Shown here: one piece after another, positions 1 to 9,602 of the stretch
How positions within the stretch are numbered: the stretch's first letter is position 1
Layout of the letters: each line of letters opens with the position of its first letter
Source of the DNA: Hydrocarboniclastica marina
GTDB lineage: Bacteria; Pseudomonadota; Gammaproteobacteria; Pseudomonadales; Oleiphilaceae
Direction of reading: 5' to 3'
Length of the DNA stretch: 64,000 nucleotides
Assembly: GCF_004851605.1 (NCBI RefSeq)
Contig: NZ_CP031093.1
Span: forward strand, 1,302,001 to 1,366,000
Position numbers and translations under genes: made by a program
The notes under the pieces: generated by a model
What the model was told of the DNA's origin: nothing
The model's input: only the letters and a program-made list of their open reading frames with translations
The model's database searches: none

Positions 1-708
1 TCGTTTGCTCTGGCCTATCGGATGAACCTGGAACGCAAACGGCGTTTTTTGGCTCAGGCAGAGCTGCTGCATGTTCAGCGCGAGGCCAACAGAGTCCTGG
101 AGAAGCGGGTCAGGGAACGCACCAACGAATTGGAGGTTGCCAATAGAAAACTGTTGGAAGCCAACGCGGTTGATGGTCTCACCAAGGTCAAGAACCGGCA
201 GTTCTTTGACGAGATGCTGGCTCACGAATGGAGTAAGAATGCCCGCGGTCCATCAGAGATGAGCCTGCTCATGATTGATGGCGACCATTTCAAGCGCATC
301 AATGACAGCTACGGCCACCTTTGTGGGGACGCCTGCCTGCAGCATCTGGCGCGGATCTACCAGGGCGCAGTGAATAGGGCAGGGGATTTCGTCGCCCGTT
401 ACGGCGGAGAAGAGTTTACCGTTCTGTTGTGTTATACGGATCGGCAGGGCGCAGCGATCGTTGCCGAACGCATTCGCAAGCAGGTGGCCGACACCCCACT
501 GGAATGGGAAGGCCAGCAGATACAGTTCACCGTTAGCATCGGCGTGTCCAGCTGCATTCCTGCGCCACACAGCGACATGAAGAGGCTGATCAGGGAAGCG
601 GATGAAGCGCTTTATGCGGCAAAGCACGGCGGCCGCAACCAGGTCGTCGTGTCCGAAGCTGACCTGAACATGGACGAGAAGGGCGGCGGTCGCGTATTGC
701 CCGCATAG
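1..708 (+). CDS. Diguanylate cyclase, GGDEF domain (5' end outside window)
   Basis: This is the C-terminal part of an enzyme that makes cyclic di-GMP from two GTP. The frame is open from base 1, and an ATG at 22 lies inside sequence that reads as the end of a membrane segment followed by a basic stretch, so the gene very probably begins upstream of the window. Counting from that ATG, residues about 10-48 form a coiled-coil linker (TNELEVANRKL type) of the kind that follows 7TMR-DISM or other sensor modules. The GGDEF domain follows, with DGLT at 51, the metal-binding DGDHFK, an intact GGEEF active loop at 128-132, and the product-inhibition I-site RAGD at 119-122. It should therefore be an active, feedback-inhibited cyclase. 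The sensor domain cannot be seen, so the signal is unknown. The TAG stop lies within a short tandem repeat. Confidence 0.9.
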   Translation, partial: SFALAYRMNLERKRRFLAQAELLHVQREANRVLEKRVRERTNELEVANRKLLEANAVDGLTKVKNRQFFDEMLAHEWSKNARGPSEMSLLMIDGDHFKRINDSYGHLCGDACLQHLARIYQGAVNRAGDFVARYGGEEFTVLLCYTDRQGAAIVAERIRKQVADTPLEWEGQQIQFTVSIGVSSCIPAPHSDMKRLIREADEALYAAKHGGRNQVVVSEADLNMDEKGGGRVLPA

Positions 709-749
709 TGTGCGAATAGTGTGCGAATAGTGCGCGAACAGTGCCGGCA
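706..749. repeat. 11-bp tandem repeat, about four units
   Basis: Units start at 706, 717, 728 and 739. The first two are identical (tagtgtgcgaa), the third has one change and the fourth is degenerate. The stop codon of the diguanylate cyclase is the first three bases of unit 1. The rest of 750-1080, upstream of the catalase, shows no gene and no clear operator to my reading. Confidence 0.75.
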
Positions 750-1080
750 CCGTGCTCCTATAGTGCTCGCATAGCGCCGACCTGAGTACTGGACCGCAGG
801 CCAGCATAGCTCGCTTCATTCTCGGGCTGGGCTCAAGCCTCTTCTTCGCGTCAAGCCCTCACTCCTCCCGGCCCCCCGACGGGAATGGCTCGCACTGGGC
901 TGCCTGAACTGGGCTATTTAGTTCCAGTTTCGGTCTCAGGAAAGCACAAACCAGTCTGAGCCAATCACATCAATAGAAATAAACAACGGTCGCCTTCAGG
1001 TCTGTGACTGTATGGTGGTGACAGTACCGATGGCCTTTCAAAGCGCCGTCTGAGTCCTATAGCCTGAACGGAGTGCACCT

Positions 1081-2580
1081 ATGAAAAATCCCGACGATAA
1101 GCCTTCCTGTCCCTCAACCACAGGTACCGGGGCACCCGCCCCGAGCGACCGTAACTCTTTGACAGTCGGGGCGGACGGCCCCATTCTGCTTCACGACGTC
1201 CACTTTCTGGAGCAGATGGCCCACTTCAATCGGGAAAAGGTTCCCGAACGTCAGCCTCACGCGAAAGGCGCGGGCGCGTTCGGTACATTTGAAACGACGG
1301 AAGATGTATCCGCTTACACCAGGGCGGCACTTTTTCAGCGTGGTGCTTCCACCGACATGCTGGCGCGTTTTTCCACCGTGGCAGGCGAAGCGGGTAGCCC
1401 CGATACCTGGCGGGACGTGCGTGGCTTTTCGCTGAAATTCTATACCGAAGAAGGCAACTACGATCTGGTGGGCAATAACACCCCCGTCTTCTTCGTCCGC
1501 GACCCAATGAAGTTTCCCCACTTCATCCGCAGCCAGAAGCGTCTGCCTGACTCGGGTCTGCGTGACAACCACATGCAGTGGGACTTCTGGACCAACAACC
1601 CGGAGTCGGCCCACCAGGTCAGTTACCTCATGGGCGACCGTGGCCTGCCGCGCACCTGGCGCCATATGAACGGCTACGGTTCTCACACCTACATGTGGAT
1701 CAACGCCAGTGGCGAGAAATTCTGGGTGAAGTACCACTTTCATACCGATCAGGGCATCGAATGTTTCAGCAACGCTGAAGCGGCGGCCATGGCTGGGGAA
1801 AACGCGGACTTCCACCGCAGCGATCTGTTTGAAGCCATCCAGAAGGGCGAACACCCTAGCTGGACACTCTTCGTGCAGGTCATGCCCTATGCCGAAGCCC
1901 GGGATTACCGGTTCAATCCGTTCGACCTGACCAAGGTCTGGCCCCACAAGGATTACCCGCTGATCAAGGTCGGCAAGATGACCCTCAACCGTAACCCGGC
2001 CAACTTCTTTGCCCAGATTGAACAGGCCGCATTCTCACCGGGCAATACCGTGCCAGGCATTGGCCTGTCGCCGGACAAGATGTTGCTGGGTCGGGCGTTT
2101 GCCTACGCTGATGCCCAGCGGCACCGTATCGGCACCAACTTTCACCAGCTACCGGTGAACCAGCCCAAGTGTCCGGTCAACAGCTATATGTTTGACGGCA
2201 ACATGAACTATCAGCAGAACGATGCGGCGCCAGTGTATGCGCCAAACAGCGGTGGTCGTGAATGGGCGGACAACACCGGCCCGGCCGAGGACAGCTGGGA
2301 ATCTGATGGCGATATGGTCCGCAGTGCGTACACGTTGCATGCCCAAGACGACGATTTTACCCAGGCGGGCATGCTGGTTCGCGATGTCTTTGACGAGCAG
2401 CAACGGCAGAGACTGATTGACCAAGTCTCGGGCAGCTTGCTGGGGGGAGTACGCAGCCCCGTGCTGGAACGTGCGTTCGAATACTGGAAAAGCGTCGATG
2501 CCGGCGTTGGCCAGCGTATTGAAGAAAAGGTGCGGGCTGGAGCATCCCATGAACCCGTGGAGGGCATGGGTGAAGGCTAG
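1081..2580 (+). CDS. katA: Monofunctional haem catalase
   Basis: Converts hydrogen peroxide to water and oxygen. At 499 residues it has the size of small-subunit catalases. The distal haem site is visible: catalytic His at 60 in [10 protein letters not shown] (most relatives have VV where this has QP) and the [11 protein letters not shown]sn motif near 133. The proximal Tyr lies in the [10 protein letters not shown] motif near residue 343. The [18 protein letters not shown] and [12 protein letters not shown] blocks are typical of the family. No signal peptide is seen, so it should be cytoplasmic. The start is supported by a GGAG about 9 bases upstream. It is monocistronic. The subfamily symbol is a best guess. 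Confidence 0.95.
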   Translation: MKNPDDKPSCPSTTGTGAPAPSDRNSLTVGADGPILLHDVHFLEQMAHFNREKVPERQPHAKGAGAFGTFETTEDVSAYTRAALFQRGASTDMLARFSTVAGEAGSPDTWRDVRGFSLKFYTEEGNYDLVGNNTPVFFVRDPMKFPHFIRSQKRLPDSGLRDNHMQWDFWTNNPESAHQVSYLMGDRGLPRTWRHMNGYGSHTYMWINASGEKFWVKYHFHTDQGIECFSNAEAAAMAGENADFHRSDLFEAIQKGEHPSWTLFVQVMPYAEARDYRFNPFDLTKVWPHKDYPLIKVGKMTLNRNPANFFAQIEQAAFSPGNTVPGIGLSPDKMLLGRAFAYADAQRHRIGTNFHQLPVNQPKCPVNSYMFDGNMNYQQNDAAPVYAPNSGGREWADNTGPAEDSWESDGDMVRSAYTLHAQDDDFTQAGMLVRDVFDEQQRQRLIDQVSGSLLGGVRSPVLERAFEYWKSVDAGVGQRIEEKVRAGASHEPVEGMGEG

Positions 2581-2609
2581 TCGAAACTAGCCTGCCCTGG
2601 CTTCAGAGG

Positions 2610-2640
2610 TTCCGGCAGAAAGCACTTGCGTCTGCCGGAA
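2610..2640 (+). terminator. Strong hairpin after catalase
   Basis: A perfect 10-bp inverted repeat (ttccggcaga / tctgccggaa) with an 11-base loop begins 30 bases after the catalase stop. There is no T-run, so it may be an mRNA 3'-end stabiliser or a Rho-dependent site rather than a classical terminator. The remainder of 2641-3057 holds no convincing gene. Confidence 0.5.
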
Positions 2641-3057
2641 TCGATCCGCTACCGCATCACCCCACACTGGCTCGATACCCCTTTCGATCAGATCCTCGCG
2701 ATCAGCCCAGTCCGTTCTGACGCTCACGGTAGCTGATGGTCACGCACAAAAGCCCAGGCTTGCTGAGTGTCCCTGGTCGACACCCGAGCGTGCAAGATCG
2801 AAATTTATACTACTCAGGAAGCGAACCATTTCAATGGCGGCTGCGTCCTGTCTGAGCTCATCGACCTGCCATGTCTGAGTCTTATGGTCAGAATTGTTAT
2901 GGGGCTCGCAGGTGTCGCACGTTGCCTGACCTCAGCTGACCAAATGCTCACTTGCTCTCCCGGGCGCCCTCCCTTAGCTTCAGCTTAACCTTAACGCTAC
3001 CTTGCACCCCATGAACGCTTTTGCGGGGATATGACGCAGCCAGAACCGGAGTCCACT

Positions 3058-4524
3058 ATGGAAGGCAGGAATCTGTTAGTCACTTGGGTAATGGTATTAG
3101 CCAGTAGTTTGTTGCTGACCGGATGCTGGGACGATTTTCTCGACAAAGAAGCCGAGGAGGATGCGCCGGCAGAGGTCAGCCGCTTGCACGACGGGCGAAG
3201 TTTCACGGTGGCCGATGACGATTTGGTGATTGAACCTCTTTCTTTTGCGTCAGTTACTTACTACGGCACCTACGAGGGTATTCAGGGTGAAGCCGCCTAT
3301 GCGGCCGAGTTTCCGGTTGAGGGCTGGAACGGTGGTCTGGTCATGTATACCCACGGCTACGCCGGTGAGGGCGAAGTGCTAGGGGGGCAGCAGCCTAATG
3401 CCGCGTTCAGGGCAGCGGTACTGAGAGCAGGTTATGCCTGGGCCGCCTCGTCCTACTCTGCAAATTTCTACGATGTCAGGGCGGCAATTGAAGATACCAA
3501 CAGGCTGGCCCTCGAACTCACGGACTACCTGGAGGCCGACTGGGGCGCCAGCTACGAAGACCCGACGCAGGTCCTGATCTCTGGTTTTTCCATGGGCGGC
3601 CATGCAGCTGCCGCGGCGGTGGAACGTGAGACTATCGAAAACGCCCGCTATCAGGTGGAGTACGCGGGCGCTCTGCCTTTTTGTCAGGCAGAGCAGAATC
3701 AGTTCCAGTGGCTGGGCGATTACACCAGGGTAGCTCAGGAGCTGGCGGACTTTGGCGAGACTGACCATAGCGAGTTTCAGAGCCTGCGACCGCAGATTCT
3801 TGAGCGCCTGTTTGTATCCACTGAGGGTGCAGACGCCTGGCAACCTCTGCCCGGGGACGGTGAGCGTTTGCGGGACGTAGCGGTGAAACTGACCGGTGGC
3901 GAAAGGCCAATCTTTGAAGAGTATGGATTCCGGGAAGCCGAACTGCAGCAGGCTGTCTTTGATACCGGCGGCCGAGACGGAACCATTAACGGCATCCTCG
4001 CAGGAGAAATCTACGACAACACAGACCGGACCTATCGCTGGACCACGGGTGACATCACGAGCGATGAAGAACTGTTTAACGACAACTTCAACCGGATCGA
4101 GCGCGACCCTGACGCCAACCCCCTGCGCGACGACGGCGTGCGCTGGTTACCCCTGGTGCAGGGCGATATCGATGTGCCTGTGCTGACCCTGCACACGCTG
4201 GGCGATTTCTACGTTCCTTTCCGGCACCAGCAGCTTTATCGGGAGGTGGCCATTGCCAACGGCAGCGATGAGCTGCTGGTTCAGCGCGCGATCCGTGCCG
4301 CCGGCCATTGTGAGTTTTCCGCGAGCGAAATCACCACAGCAATGGCGGACTTTCTCAGGTGGGTCAATGAAGGGGAGAAGCCGGCGGGTGATGATGACGC
4401 CATCCTCGACCCCGATCAGCTTGCAGATCAGGACTTTGGTTGTATGTTTACGGAAAATGATCTGGTAGCACCCCGGACAGCGCTACCCGACTGTACACAA
4501 GAGGGCGACGGCGGCGTGCTTTAG
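3058..4524 (+). CDS. Secreted lipoprotein of the alpha/beta-hydrolase fold
   Basis: A predicted lipid-anchored hydrolase of 488 residues. The start at 3058 has a GGAG six bases upstream and gives a compact signal peptide ending in lipobox LLTGC, with the modified Cys at 23; the upstream ATG at 3031 is less well spaced. Residues 24-45 are acidic and rich in Asp/Glu. The nucleophile elbow is GFSMGGH with Ser at 178. A likely acid residue lies in LHTLGDFYVPF and a likely catalytic His in AAGHCEFS near the C-terminus. This matches an esterase or peptidase-like serine hydrolase exported to the cell envelope. The substrate cannot be deduced. It stands alone between catalase and a convergent membrane protein. 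Confidence 0.8.
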   Translation: MEGRNLLVTWVMVLASSLLLTGCWDDFLDKEAEEDAPAEVSRLHDGRSFTVADDDLVIEPLSFASVTYYGTYEGIQGEAAYAAEFPVEGWNGGLVMYTHGYAGEGEVLGGQQPNAAFRAAVLRAGYAWAASSYSANFYDVRAAIEDTNRLALELTDYLEADWGASYEDPTQVLISGFSMGGHAAAAAVERETIENARYQVEYAGALPFCQAEQNQFQWLGDYTRVAQELADFGETDHSEFQSLRPQILERLFVSTEGADAWQPLPGDGERLRDVAVKLTGGERPIFEEYGFREAELQQAVFDTGGRDGTINGILAGEIYDNTDRTYRWTTGDITSDEELFNDNFNRIERDPDANPLRDDGVRWLPLVQGDIDVPVLTLHTLGDFYVPFRHQQLYREVAIANGSDELLVQRAIRAAGHCEFSASEITTAMADFLRWVNEGEKPAGDDDAILDPDQLADQDFGCMFTENDLVAPRTALPDCTQEGDGGVL

Positions 4525-4614
4525 CGCGTCTATGCAGGCTCTAACCCAGCCTTACGTGTTCAGTCCCATCCTGGCGCCGCACGAGGGCTGCGCCAGGCAG
4601 CCGTCCAGGCCCAA

Positions 4615-5127
4615 CTAGTGGTCTTTCTTCCTTGATTCGGAGATCCAGTCGGTCAAGGCAAAGAAAACGCCTGACAGCACGAAAGTGAAGTGAATAGCGA
4701 CCTTCCAGGCGAGTTGTTCGGTCGTGTACTGACTGCTGACCAGAAAGGCTTTCAGGAGTTCTACCGCAGATATGGCGACAATCGCGCCGATCAACTTCAG
4801 TTTGAGATCGGCAAACCCTACCCGTCCCATCCAGGCCGGCCGGTCCTCGTGGCCGCCAACAGAAATCTTCGAGACGAAATTCTCGTAGCCGCTGAATATG
4901 ATGATCAGTAACAGGCTGGCAATCAACGCCGTGTCAACCAGGGTCAGAATGGAAATGACCGCTTCGTACTGACCCGCGGTCCACGCATTCATGACCAGTA
5001 ACCCCAGTTCTTTCATGAATTTGACCAAAAGCACAAGAATCGCGGCAATAAGGCCGACGAAGAACGGCGCTAGCAGCCACCGGCTCGCAAATATGCCTGC
5101 TTCGAGCTTCTTTTCAAACGAACTCAT
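4615..5127 (-). CDS. UPF0114 (YqhA-like) integral membrane protein
   Basis: A 170-residue protein with about four hydrophobic segments (roughly residues 16-40, 60-83, 108-130 and 142-160). The N-terminal pattern FEKKLEAGIFASRWLLAP and the later DLKLKLIGAIVAIS are characteristic of the UPF0114/YqhA family. The biochemical function of the family is not established. The start is preceded by an AGGAG on the minus strand. It is transcribed away from the cio operon, with which it shares a 361-bp divergent intergenic region. Confidence 0.9.
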   Translation of the reverse strand: MSSFEKKLEAGIFASRWLLAPFFVGLIAAILVLLVKFMKELGLLVMNAWTAGQYEAVISILTLVDTALIASLLLIIIFSGYENFVSKISVGGHEDRPAWMGRVGFADLKLKLIGAIVAISAVELLKAFLVSSQYTTEQLAWKVAIHFTFVLSGVFFALTDWISESRKKDH

Positions 5128-5324
5128 TCGGTATCTCCTGGCTTTTAGGGTGACGCAGCCTGCATCTTAGCGTGCCCGATATAGACGGCAAGACCCAGAG
5201 TATCTGGTCCGCATTTTTTTCTTGGGGGGCAGGGGCAAACTTCGGGGCGGAGTAGTCGACCTTGAGTATTGTCCGGTAACATCGTCACCACTTGTTCTGG
5301 CGCCGAGCCTACGCTTTCAGAAAA

Positions 5325-5338
5325 TTGACGTTGGTCAA
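5325..5338. promoter_or_regulatory. CRP/FNR-family palindrome upstream of cio operon
   Basis: TTGAC-N4-GTCAA is a perfect inverted repeat close to the FNR/Anr consensus TTGAT-N4-ATCAA. It lies about 150 bases before cioA, and its centre is near -60 relative to the promoter proposed at 5357-5384, a usual activator position. Oxygen-responsive control of a bd-type oxidase by an Anr/FNR regulator would make sense, but the half-sites deviate from consensus by one base each. Confidence 0.45.
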
Positions 5339-5356
5339 GCAAATAGCTGCCGCTGC

Positions 5357-5384
5357 TTGGCCTGTGCCGGGTTCGGAGTAAGAT
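5357..5384 (+). promoter_or_regulatory. Candidate sigma-70 promoter for cio operon
   Basis: TTGGCC and TAAGAT separated by 16 bases, downstream of the CRP/FNR-like palindrome and about 105 bases before the cioA start. Each hexamer matches the consensus at four of six positions, so this is a plausible but weak call. Confidence 0.35.
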
Positions 5385-5488
5385 GTTGGTATCTGCCGGT
5401 ACAAACAAGAACAGCTAAAGCCAGAGGCAGCTCGCCCAGTCAGAAGCTTTGTGCTTCCTGTTCTCATCGTGGTTACCGGAGGTTTTCA

Positions 5489-6919
5489 ATGGAACTAGAT
5501 CCCCTCTTGCTGTCGCGAATCCAGTTCGCGTTCGTGGTGTCGTTTCACGCGGTCTTCCCCGTGTTCACCATCGGCCTTGCTTCCTATATCGCTTTTCTGG
5601 AAGGGCTGGCATTCAAAACCAGTAACCCTGTCTGGTCCAGACTTTCTTCATTCTGGACCAAGGTATTCGCGGTTGCATTCGGTATGGGGGTGGTATCCGG
5701 CATCGTGATGTCTTTCCAGTTCGGTACCAACTGGTCCAACTTTTCCCAGGCCTCAGCCAATTTTATCGGCCCCATGTTGAGTTACGAGGTAGTGACGGCT
5801 TTCTTCCTGGAGGCCGCGTTCCTCGGGGTGCTTCTGTTCGGGCGCGACAAGGTGCCGCCCGGTATGCATCTGTTTGCGGCATGTATGGTGGCCTTGGGCA
5901 CCTTCATCTCGTCCTTCTGGATATTGTCCGCCAACAGTTGGATGCACACACCGGCCGGTGTTGAGCTGAAAGAGGGGGTCTTTCACGTGACGTCCTGGTC
6001 CGAGGCGATATTCAATCCCTCGTTCAAGTGGCGATTCATGCACAAGGTGATGGCTTCCTTCCTGACCGGGGGCTTCGTGGTGGCCGGAGTCAGTGCCTGG
6101 TTTCTGCTACGGGGGCGCGAGGTGGAGGCCAACCGCAAAGCGTTGTCCATGTGTCTGTGGCTGCTGCTCTTTATTGCACCGGCCCAGGCCGTGATCGGCG
6201 ATTTCCACGGCCTCAACACGCTGGAGCACCAACCGGTGAAAGTCGCAGCGATGGAGGGCAATTGGGAAACCGGTACGCGCGTGCCGCTGCTGTTGTTCGC
6301 CCTGCCGGATCAGGACGCACAGACCAATCACTTTGAGGTAGGGATTCCGGGTCTTGCCAGTTTGATCCTGACGCATGACATGGATGGAGAAGTCCCCGGG
6401 CTGGACCTGGTTCCAGCCCAGGAGCGACCGCCGGTTGCCGTGGTCTTCTGGAGTTTTCGCGTTATGGTCGGCCTGGGTGTCCTCATGATCGCCTTTGCAG
6501 TCACGGGCCTGGTGTTGCGTCGCGGCGGTCGCTATGCCACGACGCGCTGGTTCCTGCAGGGGCTCCGTCTGATGGCACTCACACCATTTATTGCAGTACT
6601 GGCTGGCTGGTTTGTGACCGAAGTGGGGAGAATGCCCTGGCTGGTCTACGGTCTGATGACGCAGGCTGAAGGTGTGACACCGTCGCTTACGGGCGGCATG
6701 GCGCTGTTCACCCTTGTGGGATACATCTCGGTCTATGCCCTGGTTTTCTCCGCTGGCGTTTATTACCTGATGCGAGTGCTGCACGACGGGCTTGAGGCCA
6801 GAACCACCGAAGACCCCTCGGATCACCCAAAACGGCCACTCTCAGCAAGCCACGTACCTTTCGAGTACAAGGATACCCGTTCACAAGGCGGTACCGAAAC
6901 TCATCGCGGGGGACACTGA
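5489..6919 (+). CDS. cioA: Cytochrome bd-type (cyanide-insensitive) ubiquinol oxidase subunit I
   Basis: Membrane subunit that oxidises ubiquinol and carries the haems of a terminal oxidase. The start at 5489 has GGAGG about nine bases upstream; the open frame extends further up but only this ATG gives the family N-terminus (LLLSRIQFAFVVSFHAVFP, including a haem-ligand His). The protein is 476 residues with nine or so membrane segments. The quinol motif reads GRMPW where E. coli CydA has GRQPW, and the periplasmic Q-loop is short. Both features fit the CIO (short-loop) branch, which in Pseudomonas is cyanide insensitive. It is first in a cioA-cioB-cydD-cydC operon with one-base-scale spacing. 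Confidence 0.95.
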   Translation: MELDPLLLSRIQFAFVVSFHAVFPVFTIGLASYIAFLEGLAFKTSNPVWSRLSSFWTKVFAVAFGMGVVSGIVMSFQFGTNWSNFSQASANFIGPMLSYEVVTAFFLEAAFLGVLLFGRDKVPPGMHLFAACMVALGTFISSFWILSANSWMHTPAGVELKEGVFHVTSWSEAIFNPSFKWRFMHKVMASFLTGGFVVAGVSAWFLLRGREVEANRKALSMCLWLLLFIAPAQAVIGDFHGLNTLEHQPVKVAAMEGNWETGTRVPLLLFALPDQDAQTNHFEVGIPGLASLILTHDMDGEVPGLDLVPAQERPPVAVVFWSFRVMVGLGVLMIAFAVTGLVLRRGGRYATTRWFLQGLRLMALTPFIAVLAGWFVTEVGRMPWLVYGLMTQAEGVTPSLTGGMALFTLVGYISVYALVFSAGVYYLMRVLHDGLEARTTEDPSDHPKRPLSASHVPFEYKDTRSQGGTETHRGGH

Positions 6920-6920
6920 T

Positions 6921-7922
6921 ATGGAACTGTTCGATTTGTCGTTGATCTGGGCGTTTATCATTGGCTTCGGCGTCATCATGTACGTACTGATGGACGGCTT
7001 TGACCTGGGGGTGGGCATACTTTTCCCGTTTGCCCCGGATGAAGACTCCAGGGACGTAATGATGAACTCGGTGGCACCTGTGTGGGACGGCAATGAAACC
7101 TGGCTGGTGCTCGGCGGTGCTGGCCTGCTGGCGGCATTTCCCCTGGTTTATACAATCCTGCTGCCGGCACTGTATATCGGCGTCTTTCTCATGCTGGCTG
7201 GACTGATCTTCCGCGGTGTCGCCTTCGAGTTCCGGTTTAAGGCCAATACTTCCCGGTACCTCTGGAACTGGGCATTCGCGGGAGGCTCTACCGTCGCGGC
7301 TTTCGCCCAGGGCGTAGTGGTAGGCTCCTACATAGAAGGCTACAAAACCGCGAACGGCGTCTTCGTCGGGGGCGCTTTTGATTGGCTTACGCCTTTCACG
7401 GTACTGACCGGCCTGGGTCTGCTTGCCGGCTATGCGCTGCTGGGGGCGACCTGGCTGGTGCTCAAGACCGAAGGTGAATTACAGCAGTGGGCACGGCGTC
7501 TGGTGGTACCACTGCTGCTCGCGGTGCTGGCGGTCTTTGCCGTGATCAGCGTCTGGACGCCTTTTGTCGACCCGTTTGTGCGAGACCGCTGGTTCGATCA
7601 CATTACCCTGATATGGGTGTTCCCCGCCTTCGGCTTGTTCTGTGCCTGGCAGATTTTCCGCTCGATCCAGCGACAGTACGACGCCAGGCCGTTCATCGCC
7701 ACCATGGGGCTGTTTATCAGCACCTACCTGGGCCTGATCGTGAGCAAGTGGCCCTATGTGGTCCCGCCTGACTACACCTTATGGGATGCCTCATCCGCTT
7801 ACGGGTCACAACTGTTCCTGCTCCTGGGGCTGCTGTTTGTGATTCCCGTGGTGCTGGGCTACACCGCCTGGACCTATTGGGTTTTCCGTGGCAAGGTTCG
7901 CGCCGGGCAGGGCTACCATTAA
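6921..7922 (+). CDS. cioB: Cytochrome bd-type ubiquinol oxidase subunit II
   Basis: Partner membrane subunit of CioA, 333 residues. The N-terminus (LIWAFIIGFGVIMYVLMDGFDLGVG) and NSVAPVWDGNETWLV are signature blocks of CydB/CioB proteins, followed by several further hydrophobic segments. The ATG at 6921 follows the cioA stop by one base, with GGGGG just upstream inside the cioA end, which suggests translational coupling. Together with cioA it should form the oxidase that reduces oxygen to water without pumping protons. Confidence 0.95.
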   Translation: MELFDLSLIWAFIIGFGVIMYVLMDGFDLGVGILFPFAPDEDSRDVMMNSVAPVWDGNETWLVLGGAGLLAAFPLVYTILLPALYIGVFLMLAGLIFRGVAFEFRFKANTSRYLWNWAFAGGSTVAAFAQGVVVGSYIEGYKTANGVFVGGAFDWLTPFTVLTGLGLLAGYALLGATWLVLKTEGELQQWARRLVVPLLLAVLAVFAVISVWTPFVDPFVRDRWFDHITLIWVFPAFGLFCAWQIFRSIQRQYDARPFIATMGLFISTYLGLIVSKWPYVVPPDYTLWDASSAYGSQLFLLLGLLFVIPVVLGYTAWTYWVFRGKVRAGQGYH

Positions 7923-9602
7923 GTGCAGGTGCCACCACGGGCAAGCGCCGGTCACTGGCTAAGCGAGCGCCAGCGCCCGGCGCACGGGGCGATTCTTGCG
8001 GCAGCGTTGGCGGGAACAGTGGCAGCGGTAGCAACAATTTGCCAACTGGGCGGCATGGCGTGGATAGCCCATCAGGCGCTCGTCGAACGCGCACTTCTTT
8101 CTGAGTTGCTTCAGGCGGGCGTTTTGATATTGATTGCGATTGCAGCCAGGGCCAGCGCCATAAGTCTGCAGCAACGCTTTGCCTCCTCTGCCAGCAACCG
8201 CATCCGTTCTGCTCTTCGCCAGGAGCTGCTGGCTCATCTTCATCGTCTTGGGCCAGTAGGCCTCGGCCAGTCATCGTCGGGCACCCTGGCTTCTGAATGG
8301 CTCGACCAGGTGGAGGCCCTGCACGGCTACTACGCCCATTACCTGCCCCAGATGGTGCTTGCCGTGGTCGTTCCGCTGCTGGTCCTCGTGACGGTGTTCT
8401 GGCTGGACTGGCTGGCCGCGCTCTTTTTACTGATATCGGCGCCGTTGATCCCCTTTTTTATGGCGCTGGTGGGCATGGGTGCCGAAAAACTCAACCAGCA
8501 GCACATGGAAACCCTGGGTCGACTTTCGGGGCATTTCCTGGACCGCTTGCGGGGGCTAGTCACGCTACAGTTGTTCCAGTACACCGCCCCGGCGACCCGT
8601 CAGATTGCCGCGGTTACGAATGAATATCGCCTGATCAATATGAAAACCCTGCGTGTAGCCTTCCTGTCGTCCGCCGTCCTTGAGTTTTTTGCCTCCGTCG
8701 CCATTGCGGTAATTGCCATATACATCGGTTTTGGATTGCTGGGTTACATTGAGTACGGCCCCGCACCAGGGCTGACATTGTTCTCGGGTCTGTTCATCCT
8801 CTTACTGGCGCCAGAGTTCTTTCAGCCGCTCCGGCAACTGTCGCAGCATTATCACGATCGGGCTGCAGCCCTCGGGGCGGCAGGCCAATTGAAGACAAGG
8901 CTCGAGAGAGTGGCGGGGAACGAGGCGCAGAACGACAGTAGCGCTTGCGTCAGAGACAGATCCGCTGCCGCGGTCCTTGATCAGGTCGTCGTTCAGTTCG
9001 CCGACGGGCGCAAGGGACTCGGGCCGCTCTCCCTCGCTGTTCAGCCAGGCGAACTTATAGCGTTGGAAGGCGCCTCGGGGGCAGGCAAGTCAACGCTGTT
9101 ACATCTGCTTGCAGGCTTTATTCAGCCGAAACAGGGACAGGTCAGTGTTTTCGGGAGGCCTGCGGGGAGCGAGCCGGTCGGTTGGCTCGGTCAGAGCTCT
9201 TTTATACGTCACGGTACCTGGGCGGAGAATCTGCGACTTGTCTCACCCGATGCAACGGATGCTGAGTTGCTGGCGGCACTGACACAAGTAGGGCTGAAGG
9301 ATCTCGTAGAAAAACGGCCGCACGGGCTGAACGCGCCGATGCAGGAAGGCGGCGTCGGTCTTTCCGGCGGACAAGCACGGCGCCTCGCGGCTGCACGCCT
9401 GTATCTCGGACGTTATGCCCTGGTGCTGATGGACGAGCCTACCGCTGGGCTCGATGCCCGGAGCGAGCAACATGTAATCAATGCGATCACCCAACTGCGG
9501 CGGCAGGGCTCGACCATTATCATGGCCAGCCACCACCCGGCCGTACTCGCCGCAGCCGATCGCCGGGTCAGAATCGCCGAAGGCAGGCGGGTGCATGGCT
9601 GA
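7923..9602 (+). CDS. cydD: Thiol reductant ABC exporter subunit CydD
   Basis: Half-transporter of the CydDC cysteine/glutathione exporter, which is needed for haem insertion into bd oxidases. The GTG start abuts the cioB stop. It is 559 residues: a six-helix membrane domain in residues 1-320, then an ABC domain with Walker A GASGAGKST, signature LSGGQARR and Walker B LVLMDEPTAGLD. It overlaps cydC by eight bases. Its position directly after the oxidase genes supports the role in oxidase assembly. Confidence 0.93.
   Translation: MQVPPRASAGHWLSERQRPAHGAILAAALAGTVAAVATICQLGGMAWIAHQALVERALLSELLQAGVLILIAIAARASAISLQQRFASSASNRIRSALRQELLAHLHRLGPVGLGQSSSGTLASEWLDQVEALHGYYAHYLPQMVLAVVVPLLVLVTVFWLDWLAALFLLISAPLIPFFMALVGMGAEKLNQQHMETLGRLSGHFLDRLRGLVTLQLFQYTAPATRQIAAVTNEYRLINMKTLRVAFLSSAVLEFFASVAIAVIAIYIGFGLLGYIEYGPAPGLTLFSGLFILLLAPEFFQPLRQLSQHYHDRAAALGAAGQLKTRLERVAGNEAQNDSSACVRDRSAAAVLDQVVVQFADGRKGLGPLSLAVQPGELIALEGASGAGKSTLLHLLAGFIQPKQGQVSVFGRPAGSEPVGWLGQSSFIRHGTWAENLRLVSPDATDAELLAALTQVGLKDLVEKRPHGLNAPMQEGGVGLSGGQARRLAAARLYLGRYALVLMDEPTAGLDARSEQHVINAITQLRRQGSTIIMASHHPAVLAAADRRVRIAEGRRVHG

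Noticed and set aside
1114..1947. 277-codon frame on the minus strand inside the catalase gene
   Set aside because: Antisense shadow of a well-conserved catalase; no domain.
2767..2988. 73-codon open frame between catalase and the lipoprotein gene
   Set aside because: No convincing ribosome site, no recognisable motif, Cys/Leu-rich random composition.
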